Positions 1 through 8,357 of a stretch of 64,000 bases of DNA are shown in pieces. Below the pieces are notes generated by a model. The model had not been told where the DNA came from, ran no database searches, and worked only from the letters and a program-made list of their open reading frames with translations. Source of the DNA: Stappia sp. TSB10P1A. Lineage in GTDB: Bacteria > Pseudomonadota > Alphaproteobacteria > Rhizobiales > Stappiaceae. Position numbers and translations under genes: made by a program. Every line of letters starts with the position of its first letter. Position 1 is the stretch's first letter. The stretch is from positions 62,001-126,000 of the forward strand of contig NZ_FYAU01000036.1 of the NCBI RefSeq assembly GCF_900185725.1, read 5' to 3'.

Positions 1-3
1 AAG

Positions 4-828
4 ATGAAGATCCTCCATTTCAGCGACATCCATCTGACCACGCCGGGGCACACGATCCAGGGCCGTGACCCGAACGCCAGTTTCGAGCGCGCCCTCGGCC
101 ATGCGCTGGCCGACCATGGCGATGCCGAACTGCTGGTGATCACCGGAGACCTTTCCGACTGGGGCGACCGGGCGGACTATGAACGCCTGCGCGACCGGCT
201 CGCCAACCTGCCCCTCCCCATCGCGCTGTGCATCGGCAACCACGACGACCGCCCGACATTTCTCGACGTATTTCCCGAACTCGCCGACCCGAACGGCTTC
301 GTGCAGAGCGTGCGCGACGTCTCGGCGGGGCGCTGCCTAATGCTCGACACCTGGGAACCGCAGACCCATTCCGGGCACTATTGCGAAGCCCGGCTGGCCT
401 GGCTCGAGGCCCGGCTTCGCGAACATGACGGCCCGTTCTTCCTGTTCATGCACCACAATCCGTTCCCGACCCATCTCGCGCCGCTCGACCGGATCGGCCT
501 TGCCGACGGGAGGGCGTTCCGCGACGCCGTCGCCCGCCACCGCGACCGGATCCGGCACATCTTCTTCGGGCATTGCCATCTGCCGCTGGCCGGCTCGACC
601 GCCGGCGTGCCGACAACCTCGCTGCGCGGCACGAACCATGCCGGCATCGCGCTGTTCCGCGAACGCGAACTCTTGTCCAGTTCGGACCTGCCGGCGAGCT
701 ACGGAGTCGCGTTCATCGCAGCCGATCATGTCTGCGTACACATGGTCGAGTTCGGCTATGACGGCCCCGTGCGCACGGAGGGCAATCCGGATTACGCGGC
801 GTGGAACCGGGAGACGATGGTGCGATGA
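4..828 (+). CDS. CpdA-like calcineurin-fold metallophosphoesterase
   Basis: Predicted cytoplasmic dimetal phosphoesterase of 274 residues, resembling the 3',5'-cyclic-AMP phosphodiesterase (CpdA) branch. The family's metal-binding blocks are all present in order: D8-x-H10 near the N-terminus, GD at 48-49, GNHD at 78-81, a double His at 150-151 and GHCH with H190 and H192. No signal peptide or membrane segment is seen, and the length fits a single-domain enzyme. The ATG lies only three bases into the window, so upstream context and ribosome-binding site cannot be judged. Its 3' end converges on a soxG remnant. The true substrate (cyclic nucleotide, glycerophosphodiester or other) cannot be told from sequence. 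Confidence 0.85.
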   Translation: MKILHFSDIHLTTPGHTIQGRDPNASFERALGHALADHGDAELLVITGDLSDWGDRADYERLRDRLANLPLPIALCIGNHDDRPTFLDVFPELADPNGFVQSVRDVSAGRCLMLDTWEPQTHSGHYCEARLAWLEARLREHDGPFFLFMHHNPFPTHLAPLDRIGLADGRAFRDAVARHRDRIRHIFFGHCHLPLAGSTAGVPTTSLRGTNHAGIALFRERELLSSSDLPASYGVAFIAADHVCVHMVEFGYDGPVRTEGNPDYAAWNRETMVR

Positions 829-853
829 TCTCGGTGCAAGGCTGGCGTTGCGA

Positions 854-956
854 TCCGGCGAGAAAGCCTTCCAAATAGGGTGGAAAATTCGCCCACTCCC
901 ATATGGCGGACGCGGTCGCCGTCGCGCCGGAGCACGATCTCCATCTTGGCGAAGAG
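854..956 (-). pseudogene. frameshifted 3' remnant of a second soxG-like gene
   Basis: On the minus strand the stretch LFAKMEIVLRRDGDR (from base 956 downward) followed, in another frame, by PPYLEGFLAG (ending near base 854) aligns with the C-terminus of the intact SoxG at 4092-4667, which reads LFTKAEIVLWRTGSDR and then APYVEGLLAEG. The spacing between the two blocks is 2 nt shorter than in soxG, which explains the frame change. The DNA is visibly similar as well (shared core AGCACGATCTC at both sites). Only about 34 codons remain; nothing upstream of the LF block resembles soxG. It is read here as a decayed fragment of a second sarcosine-oxidase gamma gene. Confidence 0.6.
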
Positions 957-1030
957 CGGCTTTGCCTGAGCCCCAGCGGCGTGAGCGAAGATCGACGGCG
1001 CGGAAGGTCTCCGCACCGCCGTTGCAAAGG

Positions 1031-1756
1031 TCAGATGACCTCGACCTTGCCGGTGGCGATATCGTAGAGCGCACCGACAACGCGCACCTTGCCGCCGGCA
1101 ACGGCCTCGGCAACGATCGGGCCGGCGGCCTTCAGTTTTTCGACATTGTGCAGAACATTGGCACGGGTCGCGGCGGCGAGCGGATCGGCGGGCTTGTCGG
1201 CGAGCGCCGCCTCGACGCCCGGCTTCAGCATGCCGACGAGTTCCGGCAGGTGACCCGGCAGTTCCGTGCCCTCTTCCACCACGCGGATGGTCGCAGACAC
1301 GGCGCCGCAGTTGGTATGGCCCATGACCACGAGAAGCGGGATGCCGAGCACGGCAACGCCGTACTCGATGCTGGCAAGCCCGCTGATGTCCACAAAGTTG
1401 CCGGCAACCCGCATCACGAACAGTTCGCCCGGCCCCTGATCGAAGAGAAGTTCGGGGGCGACGCGCGAATCGGCGCAGGAGAGAATTCCGGCGAAGGGGT
1501 ACTGAGCTCCGGCACGCGCGGCGCGGCCGACCGAGAAGTCGCCGTTGCATCCGGCGTTGGCGACATAGCGCGAATTGCCTTCGACCAGCCGCGCCAGCGC
1601 GTCCTCTGGGGAAATGTCGTTGGGTGCGCTCGTCGCCTGCTCGGCGGCGGCGCTGCCCGGCAACGCGAAACCACCGGCGAAGGCCGTCGTCGCCGCCGCT
1701 GCTCCAAGTCCCAGCAGGCCGCGTCGCGACAGGGCGTAATGGTCAATCTCGCACAT
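1031..1756 (-). CDS. beta-class carbonic anhydrase with Tat signal
   Basis: Beta-carbonic anhydrase (CO2 + H2O to bicarbonate), 241 residues. The zinc ligands C94, H147 and C150 and the D96/R98 dyad are present in the motifs CADSR and GHTNCGAV. The N-terminus carries a twin-arginine signal (LSRRGLLGLG at residues 9-18, then an Ala-rich hydrophobic stretch ending near AAAEQ), so the folded enzyme is probably exported to the periplasm. The ATG at 1756 was preferred over an upstream in-frame start because it puts the RR motif near the N-terminus and follows a GGGAGGATCC Shine-Dalgarno. It appears to be transcribed alone, downstream of the helicase gene. Confidence 0.9.
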   Translation of the reverse strand: MCEIDHYALSRRGLLGLGAAAATTAFAGGFALPGSAAAEQATSAPNDISPEDALARLVEGNSRYVANAGCNGDFSVGRAARAGAQYPFAGILSCADSRVAPELLFDQGPGELFVMRVAGNFVDISGLASIEYGVAVLGIPLLVVMGHTNCGAVSATIRVVEEGTELPGHLPELVGMLKPGVEAALADKPADPLAAATRANVLHNVEKLKAAGPIVAEAVAGGKVRVVGALYDIATGKVEVI

Positions 1757-2032
1757 TTCTGGATCCTCCCCCAGCGTGCCGACACGGGCGTGCCGGCCTC
1801 CCGACCGCGCCATGGAGACGCATGCTCGACACATCCGCCGATCAGCCGGTTTCACGGCTACAACTAGACATGCCCTGTCTCAACGGGGGGTAAACCTTGC
1901 AGAACGAATGAGATGAAAACTGATGCTATGAGGTTCTGACAATCGGTGCTGGCGACAGGCGCCCTCGGCCGGAGCGCGCAAGACGCATTTCACCCGGAAA
2001 GGCGCCTTGTTCCTCCGCCAGCCCCCTCACGA

Positions 2033-3859
2033 TCAGTGAGGGCGCTTCGGCTTGCGGTTCTTGTGCTTCGGCGGCTTGCCGCGATCGGTTGCCGGGGCCC
2101 TCTCCGGAGCCTTGTGCTTGCGGGCCGGCTTGCCGTCCTGCTTGAATTTCGGTTTGGATTGCCTCGGCGCTGCGCGCATCTCGCCGACAGGCGCGATCCT
2201 GATGCCCTTCTCGAGACTGCCAGGCTGCAGGATCTGCCAAGCGTAGCTACCAGCCTTGTCGGCGGAAATCTCGAAACGGGTTTCGCTTTCGTCGATCTTG
2301 ATCGCGCCGACATCTCGTTTTGTCACCCCGCCGGCGTTGCAGATCATCGGCAGCAGGAACTTCGGGTCGGCGCGGTGCCTGCGCCCGAGCGAGATGGTGA
2401 ACCAGACGCCGTCCTCCATGCTCGGGCCACGCGGCTCGCGGGTCGGCGCATGGTCCTCGCCGGACCGACGGACACGGTTGCCGAGACCACGGCTCTGCAG
2501 CGCTTCGGCAGGAAGCGGCAGGAGGTCCTCCGGAACCGGATGCGCGGCCAGGTTCTGGCGGAGGAACGCGGCCGCAATACGCTGCGGTCCGGCCCGCTCC
2601 AGCAACTCGGCCACGAAATCCGCCTCCTGCTCATCGGGTTCCGCCGCCGAGACGGCGGCATCCAGGATCTGCCGGCGGTAGCGGGCCTCAATCTCCGCAA
2701 TGCCGGGAGCCGCACGCATGGTCGCGGTGAGCTGCGCCATTGTCAGAACGCGATGCGCTGCCCCACGCCTGTTTTCGGGAACAATGAGCACGCAGATGCC
2801 CTTTCGGCCGGCGCGCCCGGTGCGCCCGGACCGATGCAGCAGGGTCTCCGGTTTGCTCGGCAGGTCGGCGTGGACCACGAGGTCGAGGTTGGGAAGGTCG
2901 ATGCCGCGCGCCGCGACGTCGGTCGCAACGCAGACGCGCGCGCGTCCGTCACGCATGGCCTGCAGCGCGTTCGAGCGCTCCGATTGTGCCATCTCGCCCG
3001 AAAGCGACACCACCGAGAAGCCGCGATTGACGAGGCGCGCCGTGAGGTGGCGAACCGCTTCGCGCGTGTGGCAGAACACCAGGGCGCTCTTGCTGTCCGA
3101 CTCCAGCAGCGTGTTGATGATTGCGTGCTCGCGCTCGTCGCGCCGCACCAGCATCACCTGGTATTCGATGTCGGCATGCTGTTCGGTGGTCGCGAGTGTC
3201 GCGACGCGCACGGCATCGGTCTGCACCGTCTTGGCCAGTTCGGCGATGCCGCGCCTGACGGTCGCCGAGAACAGCAGCGTCCGGCGGTCCTTCGGCGACG
3301 CGCCGAGGATGAACTCCAGGTCGTCGCGAAACCCGAGGTCCAGCATCTCGTCGGCTTCGTCGAGCACCACCGCGCGAATGCCGCCGAGGTCCAGCACGCC
3401 GCGCGTGATGTGGTCGCGCAGGCGGCCGGGCGTGCCGACCACAAGGTGGGCGCCGCGTTCGAGCGCCCGGCGTTCGGTGCGGATATCCATGCCGCCGACG
3501 CAGGTCGCGATCCTGATCTGCGTCTCCGCATAGAGCCAGGCGAGTTCCCTTTGAACCTGAATGGCAAGCTCGCGTGTCGGAGCGATGATCAGACCCAGCG
3601 GCGCGGCCGCAACGTCAAAGCGTGTCGCGCTGCCGAGCAGGGTCGATGCGATGGCAATGCCGAATGCGATCGTCTTTCCCGACCCGGTCTGCGCCGAGAC
3701 GAGAAGGTCGGCATCGCCGTACTCCTCGTTCGTCATCTCCAACTGGACCGGTGTCAGTTGGCTGTACCCCTTCGCTGCCAAGGCGGACGCAAGGGCCGGA
3801 TGTATCCCGGCGATCGGGGATGTGGAGTTGGGATCGTTATTCGGCGTCATGGTCACCAT
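2033..3859 (-). CDS. DEAD-box RNA helicase with DbpA-type RNA-binding tail
   Basis: ATP-dependent RNA helicase of 608 residues. Visible motifs in order: AQTGSGKT (Walker A, 56-63), PTRELA, TPGRL, DEAD (167-170), SAT, VATDVAARGID and HRSGRTGRAG. After the second RecA domain a region beginning VWFTISLGRRH resembles the DbpA/CsdA RNA-binding domain, followed by a very basic Lys/Arg/Pro tail (KHKNRKPKRPH at the end). The architecture points to ribosome assembly or cold-shock RNA remodelling rather than mRNA decay. Two ATGs lie close together (3859 and 3850); the outer one is used here. A 7-bp hairpin (2024-2030 with 2036-2042) overlaps the stop codon. Confidence 0.9.
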   Translation of the reverse strand: MVTMTPNNDPNSTSPIAGIHPALASALAAKGYSQLTPVQLEMTNEEYGDADLLVSAQTGSGKTIAFGIAIASTLLGSATRFDVAAAPLGLIIAPTRELAIQVQRELAWLYAETQIRIATCVGGMDIRTERRALERGAHLVVGTPGRLRDHITRGVLDLGGIRAVVLDEADEMLDLGFRDDLEFILGASPKDRRTLLFSATVRRGIAELAKTVQTDAVRVATLATTEQHADIEYQVMLVRRDEREHAIINTLLESDSKSALVFCHTREAVRHLTARLVNRGFSVVSLSGEMAQSERSNALQAMRDGRARVCVATDVAARGIDLPNLDLVVHADLPSKPETLLHRSGRTGRAGRKGICVLIVPENRRGAAHRVLTMAQLTATMRAAPGIAEIEARYRRQILDAAVSAAEPDEQEADFVAELLERAGPQRIAAAFLRQNLAAHPVPEDLLPLPAEALQSRGLGNRVRRSGEDHAPTREPRGPSMEDGVWFTISLGRRHRADPKFLLPMICNAGGVTKRDVGAIKIDESETRFEISADKAGSYAWQILQPGSLEKGIRIAPVGEMRAAPRQSKPKFKQDGKPARKHKAPERAPATDRGKPPKHKNRKPKRPH

Positions 3860-4031
3860 CTTTGCGAACTGCCGAATATCATAGCGTCGGCGCTTTGGGC
3901 AGCGATTGTTGGGGGATCATCGTCCACCGGCGCCCCGGGGTGGACGGGCCTCTCCCATCGGTCAGGGGCGACGGCCCGCACATTCACCACGACCGCCGCT
4001 GCCGCGCAAGTGCCGCGGCCGAAACAAAACG

Positions 4032-4052
4032 GGCGGCGCCGCCGGCGCCGCC
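4032..4052 (-). terminator. probable Rho-independent terminator of the sox operon
   Basis: A perfect 9-bp stem, GGCGGCGCC (4032-4040) with GGCGCCGCC (4044-4052) and loop GCC, lies 40 bp beyond the soxG stop. On the minus strand it is followed by CGTTTTGTTTC, a T-rich tail. Confidence 0.7.
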
Positions 4053-4091
4053 GCTGTTCCTGTCCTGTTGTCATGAACAGCGCAACCCGGA

Positions 4092-4667
4092 TCACCCCTC
4101 CGCCAGCAGTCCTTCAACGTAAGGGGCGAAGCTGCGCCAGCACTCCAGGACGAACCTGTCGCTGCCGGTGCGCCACAGCACGATCTCTGCCTTGGTGAAG
4201 AGCGTGCGTGTCACCATGCCGACCGGAAAGGCGACGGGGTCGAGATCGAGGAAGACATGCGCGTTGAGAAGGTCGGCAACACCCGGCCCTTCCAGCAGCA
4301 GCGCGATGTTGCGCTCCGACACGTCGACCAGCGAGTGCGGCGTGTCGCCGAGCACGGCGGCAAGCTCGCCGGCAAGACTGCGGGCGAGCCCATCGACAGC
4401 CTGCGGTCCGTCGGCGGCCGGACGGGCGAGCAGAAGCCATTCGTCCGGCCCCTGCCAGAGCGCAGCGCGATCGCCTGCCCTGCCGGCCGCAAGCGGCGTC
4501 TGCGGCAAGGACACGCCGAATGCCTCCCCGACTTTCGCTGCCGCGCCGGAATCACCCCGGAACACGAAGCGGACCAGCGGACCGGCGCGGTGAAGGGCGG
4601 TGCCCGCAGCGGCATGCGGCGGCAGAGCGAGGGCCTCGGCGGGCGCATGAAACAAGGTGTCAGACAT
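4092..4667 (-). CDS. soxG: sarcosine oxidase subunit gamma
   Basis: Gamma subunit of the heterotetrameric sarcosine oxidase, which oxidatively demethylates N-methylglycine to glycine with transfer of the one-carbon unit to tetrahydrofolate and production of H2O2. The 191-residue protein has the GcvT-like fold segments typical of SoxG (WQGPDEWLLLA, DVSERNIALLLEGPGVADLL, and the C-terminal LFTKAEIVLWRTG block). The ATG at 4667 overlaps the soxA stop by 8 bp, so translation is probably coupled. It is the last gene of the operon and is followed by a strong hairpin. A frameshifted relative of its 3' end sits at 854-956. Confidence 0.92.
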   Translation of the reverse strand: MSDTLFHAPAEALALPPHAAAGTALHRAGPLVRFVFRGDSGAAAKVGEAFGVSLPQTPLAAGRAGDRAALWQGPDEWLLLARPAADGPQAVDGLARSLAGELAAVLGDTPHSLVDVSERNIALLLEGPGVADLLNAHVFLDLDPVAFPVGMVTRTLFTKAEIVLWRTGSDRFVLECWRSFAPYVEGLLAEG

Positions 4668-7600
4668 TGAGCCGGCTTCCTTCCGGATCGACGAAGAGCG
4701 GCGGGACCACCTCGACGGCAATCGCGCCATTCGGCATCGGCACATGCAGGATCTCGCCGTGGCGGGCACGGCCGTTGGCGATCATCGCGAGCGCGATGGG
4801 CCGGCCGGCAGCGGCCGACATGTAGGACGAGGTGACATGGCCGAGCGCGGGCGTGCGCGGCGCCGGATCGGCCTCCGCCGTGACCTGGGCGCCCTCTTCC
4901 AACAATGCCCTGCCGTCCCTGGTCAGCAGACCGACGAGCTGCTTGCGGCCCGGCGCGACGAGATCCGGACGCGCGAGCGAACGTTTGCCGACGAAATCGG
5001 GTTTGGCCTTGCCGATGGCCCAGGCCATGCCGACATCGTCCGGCGTCACCGTACCGTCGGTCTCCTGGCCGACGATGATATAGCCCTTCTCGGCGCGCAG
5101 GACGTGCATCGTCTCGGTGCCGTAGGCGCAGCCGCCAAGCCGCTCGACATTGGCGAAAACCGCCTCCCAGACCTGGCGCGCGCGAGACGGCGGCACGTTG
5201 ATCTCGTAGCCGGCCTCGCCGGTGAAGCTCATACGGAACAGGCGGCAGGGAATGCCCCCCATGACATGGCCCTCGCGCACCGACATGTGCGGCATCGCTT
5301 CGGTGGCAAGGTCGATGTCGTCGACAAGCGGGGCAATCGCCTCGCGCGCCTTCGGCCCCTGCACGGCGATCACCGCCCACTGTTCGGTGGTGGAGGTCAG
5401 CCAGACCTTCAGGTCAGCCCATTCGGTCTGGAGATAGTCCTCCATATGGGCGAGGACGCGCGGCGCGCCGCCGGTCGTGGTGGTGACGTGGAAACAGTCC
5501 TCATTGATACGGCCGACGACACCGTCATCCATGATGAAGCCCGCCTCGTTGAGCATCAGCCCGTAGCGCAGGCGTCCGATGCCGAGCTTCTTCCACGGAT
5601 TGGTGTAGATGCGCTCGAGGAACTCCGCCGCGTCGGGTCCGACCACCTCGATCTTGCCGAGGGTCGAGGCATCGAAGAGACCGACGCTCTCGCGCACGGT
5701 GCGGCACTCGCGCAGCACCGCGGCATGCATGTCTTCTCCGCTTTTGGGGAAGTACCAGGCGCGTTTCCACAGCGAGACGTCCTCGAACGCCGCGGCTTTC
5801 GCCGCCGCCCAATCGTGGATCGGCGTCCGGCGGACGGGATCGAACAGATCGCCGCGCGAGGTCGTCGCCAACGTGCCGAAGGTCACCGGCGTGTAGGGCT
5901 GGCGGAAGGTGGTGAGACCGACCTGCGGGATCTCGTTGGCCAGCGCCGTGGAGGCGATCGACAGCGCATTCATGTTGGACAGGCGGCCCTGATCGGTCGC
6001 CATTCCGGTCGTGGTGTAGCGCTTGATGTGCTCGATGGAATGCATGCCCTCGCGCACGGCGAGCTTCACGTCCTTGGCGGTGACGTCGTTCTGGAAGTCG
6101 ACGAAGGCGCGTACGCGAGCCGGGTTGCGATCATGCGGCACGGCACCGAGCCACCATCCGGTCGACGCGTCGCCTCCGCTGGCAGAGAAGGTCGGGACAT
6201 CCGCCGGGCTTCCGGTCGCGGCTTCGGCCGCCTCGGCGCCTGCGCGCGCGCCGTCGGCGAGCACCAGCGCCAGACCGTCGATGCCGCGACAACTGCCGGC
6301 CGAACGCTGCGCCTGCACCGGATCGCCCGGCAGGAAGGCGCCCTTTTCGGGGTTCCAGTCGAGCTTGCCCCGCGCCTGCGAATGCAGACTGACATTGGGC
6401 GTCCAGCCGCCGGAGATCAGCAGGCAGTCGCAGGCGAGACTGCCGGCGGACGACACTGTCTCGCCGACGAGGCGGCCGAGAAGGACGCCCTGGACGCGTT
6501 TCGATCCCTTGACGCCGGTCACTGTGCAGCCGGTTTCCACCCGGATCGACAGCGCGCGGGCACGCTCCTTCAGCAGCGGATCGACGTCGCCGCGCATGTC
6601 GAGAACGGCAACGACGTTGCCCCCCAGTGCAGCGATATCGAACGCAGCGCGCCAGGCGCTGTCGCAGGCGGTGGCGACCGCAATCGCACGGCCCGGCAGA
6701 ACGCCGTAGCGGTTGGCGTAGATGCGGCCGGCTTCGGCCATCATGATCCCTGGACGGTCGTTCTCCGGGAAGACCAGCGGTCGCTCGATGGCCCCGGTGG
6801 CGAGCACCACCTGACGGGCACGAACCTGCCACAGGCGCTCGCGCGGCAGCGACGGGTCGGGACTGGCGAGATGGTCGGTGACCCGCTCGGCAAGGGCGAC
6901 GAAGTTCTGGTTGAAATAGCCGAAGACGGTGGTGCGCGGCAGCAGGGTGACCCGGTCATTGCCGGCAAGTTCGGCCATCGCGGCCGATACCCATACGGTG
7001 GCGGACTGGCCTTCGATCTCGGCCCCCGCCTCATGCAGCAGCGAGCCGCCCGGTTCGGCCTGCTCGTCGGCCAGGATCACCCGCGCGCCGGCGCGGGCAG
7101 CGGCGAGCGCAGCGGCAAGGCCCGCCGGGCCGCTGCCGGCGACGAGGACATCGCAATGCGCGTAGCGGTTGGCGTAGCGATCCGGATCCGGGGCGGTCGG
7201 CGCCTTGCCGAGGCCGGCAGCCGCCCGGATGAACGGCTCATAGACCCGGTTCCAGAAGCTCTTCGGCCACATGAAGGTCTTGTAGTAGAAGCCGGAGACG
7301 AAAAGCGGCGAGAGACGGTCGTTGACCGCGCCGATATCGAAGCCGAGCGACGGCCAGCGGTTCTGGCTGACCGCCACCAGCCCCTCGTGGATATCGACCT
7401 GGGTGGCGCGCAGGTTCGGCACGCTCTGGCCGGCCGCGGCCGCCGCCGCGGATTTCGCGACCCCGACCAGCGCATTGGGTTCTTCCGAGCCGGCGGTGAG
7501 GATGCCGCGCGGGCGGTGATACTTGAAGGAGCGGCCGACCAGATGGATGCCGTTGGCAAGCAGGGCCGAGGCAAGCGTATCGCCGGCCCGGCCGGTGAGC

Positions 7601-7680
7601 GTCCTGCCGTCGAAGGTGAAGGTCACTGGCACGGCGCGGTCGATGCGCCCGCCTTTCGAGGTGCGGAAGGAACGGGTCAT
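4660..7680 (-). CDS. soxA: sarcosine oxidase subunit alpha
   Basis: Large alpha subunit, 1006 residues, the usual family length. An N-terminal ferredoxin-like segment (FTFDGRTLTGRAGDTLASALLANG) precedes an FAD/NAD-binding domain with GSGPAG starting at residue 182. The C-terminal third is an aminomethyltransferase (GcvT-like) domain that binds tetrahydrofolate, with GETGY-like FTGEAGYEINVP. The ATG at 7680 overlaps the soxD stop as ATGA and gives the expected N-terminus; longer in-frame extensions upstream run through soxD in another frame and are rejected. It works in the cytoplasm with SoxB, SoxD and SoxG, feeding methyl groups into one-carbon metabolism. Confidence 0.96.
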   Translation of the reverse strand: MTRSFRTSKGGRIDRAVPVTFTFDGRTLTGRAGDTLASALLANGIHLVGRSFKYHRPRGILTAGSEEPNALVGVAKSAAAAAAGQSVPNLRATQVDIHEGLVAVSQNRWPSLGFDIGAVNDRLSPLFVSGFYYKTFMWPKSFWNRVYEPFIRAAAGLGKAPTAPDPDRYANRYAHCDVLVAGSGPAGLAAALAAARAGARVILADEQAEPGGSLLHEAGAEIEGQSATVWVSAAMAELAGNDRVTLLPRTTVFGYFNQNFVALAERVTDHLASPDPSLPRERLWQVRARQVVLATGAIERPLVFPENDRPGIMMAEAGRIYANRYGVLPGRAIAVATACDSAWRAAFDIAALGGNVVAVLDMRGDVDPLLKERARALSIRVETGCTVTGVKGSKRVQGVLLGRLVGETVSSAGSLACDCLLISGGWTPNVSLHSQARGKLDWNPEKGAFLPGDPVQAQRSAGSCRGIDGLALVLADGARAGAEAAEAATGSPADVPTFSASGGDASTGWWLGAVPHDRNPARVRAFVDFQNDVTAKDVKLAVREGMHSIEHIKRYTTTGMATDQGRLSNMNALSIASTALANEIPQVGLTTFRQPYTPVTFGTLATTSRGDLFDPVRRTPIHDWAAAKAAAFEDVSLWKRAWYFPKSGEDMHAAVLRECRTVRESVGLFDASTLGKIEVVGPDAAEFLERIYTNPWKKLGIGRLRYGLMLNEAGFIMDDGVVGRINEDCFHVTTTTGGAPRVLAHMEDYLQTEWADLKVWLTSTTEQWAVIAVQGPKAREAIAPLVDDIDLATEAMPHMSVREGHVMGGIPCRLFRMSFTGEAGYEINVPPSRARQVWEAVFANVERLGGCAYGTETMHVLRAEKGYIIVGQETDGTVTPDDVGMAWAIGKAKPDFVGKRSLARPDLVAPGRKQLVGLLTRDGRALLEEGAQVTAEADPAPRTPALGHVTSSYMSAAAGRPIALAMIANGRARHGEILHVPMPNGAIAVEVVPPLFVDPEGSRLNV

Positions 7681-7982
7681 CTTGCCCCCTCCCCGCCGGT
7701 CGCGGAAAGGTCGGGCCGTGGTTCGCCGGTCTGGTAGACGGCGATGAAGCGATCGCTCACCGTGTCGCGCAGCGCATTGAAGAAGCGGCCGCAGCCATGG
7801 ACGTGGCGCCAGCGCTCGGCCATCACGCCCTTCGGGTTGGTCCGCATGTAGAGAAACTCGGCCCATTGACGATCGTCGAAATCGGCCGGCTGCACGGGAC
7901 GGGCGATATGCGCCTCGCCGCCATAGCGGAACTCGATTTCGGGTCGGTCGACGCCGCAGCAGGGGCAGTGGATCAGAAGCAT
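7677..7982 (-). CDS. soxD: sarcosine oxidase subunit delta
   Basis: Small zinc-binding delta subunit, 101 residues. The predicted zinc ligands are C6, C9, H60 and C64 (CPCCG near the N-terminus and RHVHGCGRFF further on), matching the known Cys-Cys-His-Cys pattern of the family. The protein is typical in length. Its stop overlaps the soxA start (ATGA), and its own ATG lies 10 bp after the stop of the cupin gene, so all are expected to be one transcript. Confidence 0.95.
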   Translation of the reverse strand: MLLIHCPCCGVDRPEIEFRYGGEAHIARPVQPADFDDRQWAEFLYMRTNPKGVMAERWRHVHGCGRFFNALRDTVSDRFIAVYQTGEPRPDLSATGGEGAR

Positions 7983-7992
7983 CGGCTCACCC

Positions 7993-8349
7993 CTAGATCT
8001 CGGTCTTGTGTGCCGCGGTCTCCGGATCGCCGGTATTCGGCGTCCCGGAAGGCTCGATCAGCAACAGGTGGGTTTCAACTTCGGCGACCGGGCAATGCTC
8101 GACGCCCTTGGGCACGACAAACAGTTCTCCGGGCCCGAGCGTGACATCGCCGTCGCGCATCCGAATGGTCAACCGACCCGACAACACCTGAAAGAAATCG
8201 TCGGTGTCGGGGTGCGAATGCCAGGTGAATTCTCCCTTGACCTTCACCACCATGAGGTCGTGACCGTTGAACGAGCCGACGATCTTGGGCGACCAGTGTT
8301 CGGAGAACAGAGCGAGCTTCCCGGCAAGATTCACTGCCTGATGCGTCAT
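7993..8349 (-). CDS. small single-domain cupin protein inside the sox operon
   Basis: A 118-residue cupin. The first cupin motif is seen as FTWHSHPDTDDFFQVLSG (two His in HSH, with Asp where many cupins have Glu) and the second as GELFVVPKGVEHCPVA, giving a plausible three-His metal site. No signal peptide. It lies between soxB (stop 8358, 8 bp away) and soxD (start 7982), tightly spaced, so it is co-transcribed. Its role with sarcosine oxidase is not known to me; a metal-dependent step or a sensor for sarcosine, formaldehyde or peroxide are guesses only. Confidence 0.85.
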   Translation of the reverse strand: MTHQAVNLAGKLALFSEHWSPKIVGSFNGHDLMVVKVKGEFTWHSHPDTDDFFQVLSGRLTIRMRDGDVTLGPGELFVVPKGVEHCPVAEVETHLLLIEPSGTPNTGDPETAAHKTEI

Positions 8350-8357
8350 GTCGGGCC

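Noticed and set aside
3853-4095. Open frame in the gap upstream of the helicase
   Set aside because: Arg-rich, overlaps the sox terminator and the helicase start; not protein-like.
4657-7737. Very long open frame on the plus strand opposite soxA (and similar ones opposite recJ, the helicase and others)
   Set aside because: Antisense to a strong conserved gene; long antisense frames are normal in GC-rich DNA with codon bias. The translation is low-complexity Arg/Ala/Gly-rich.
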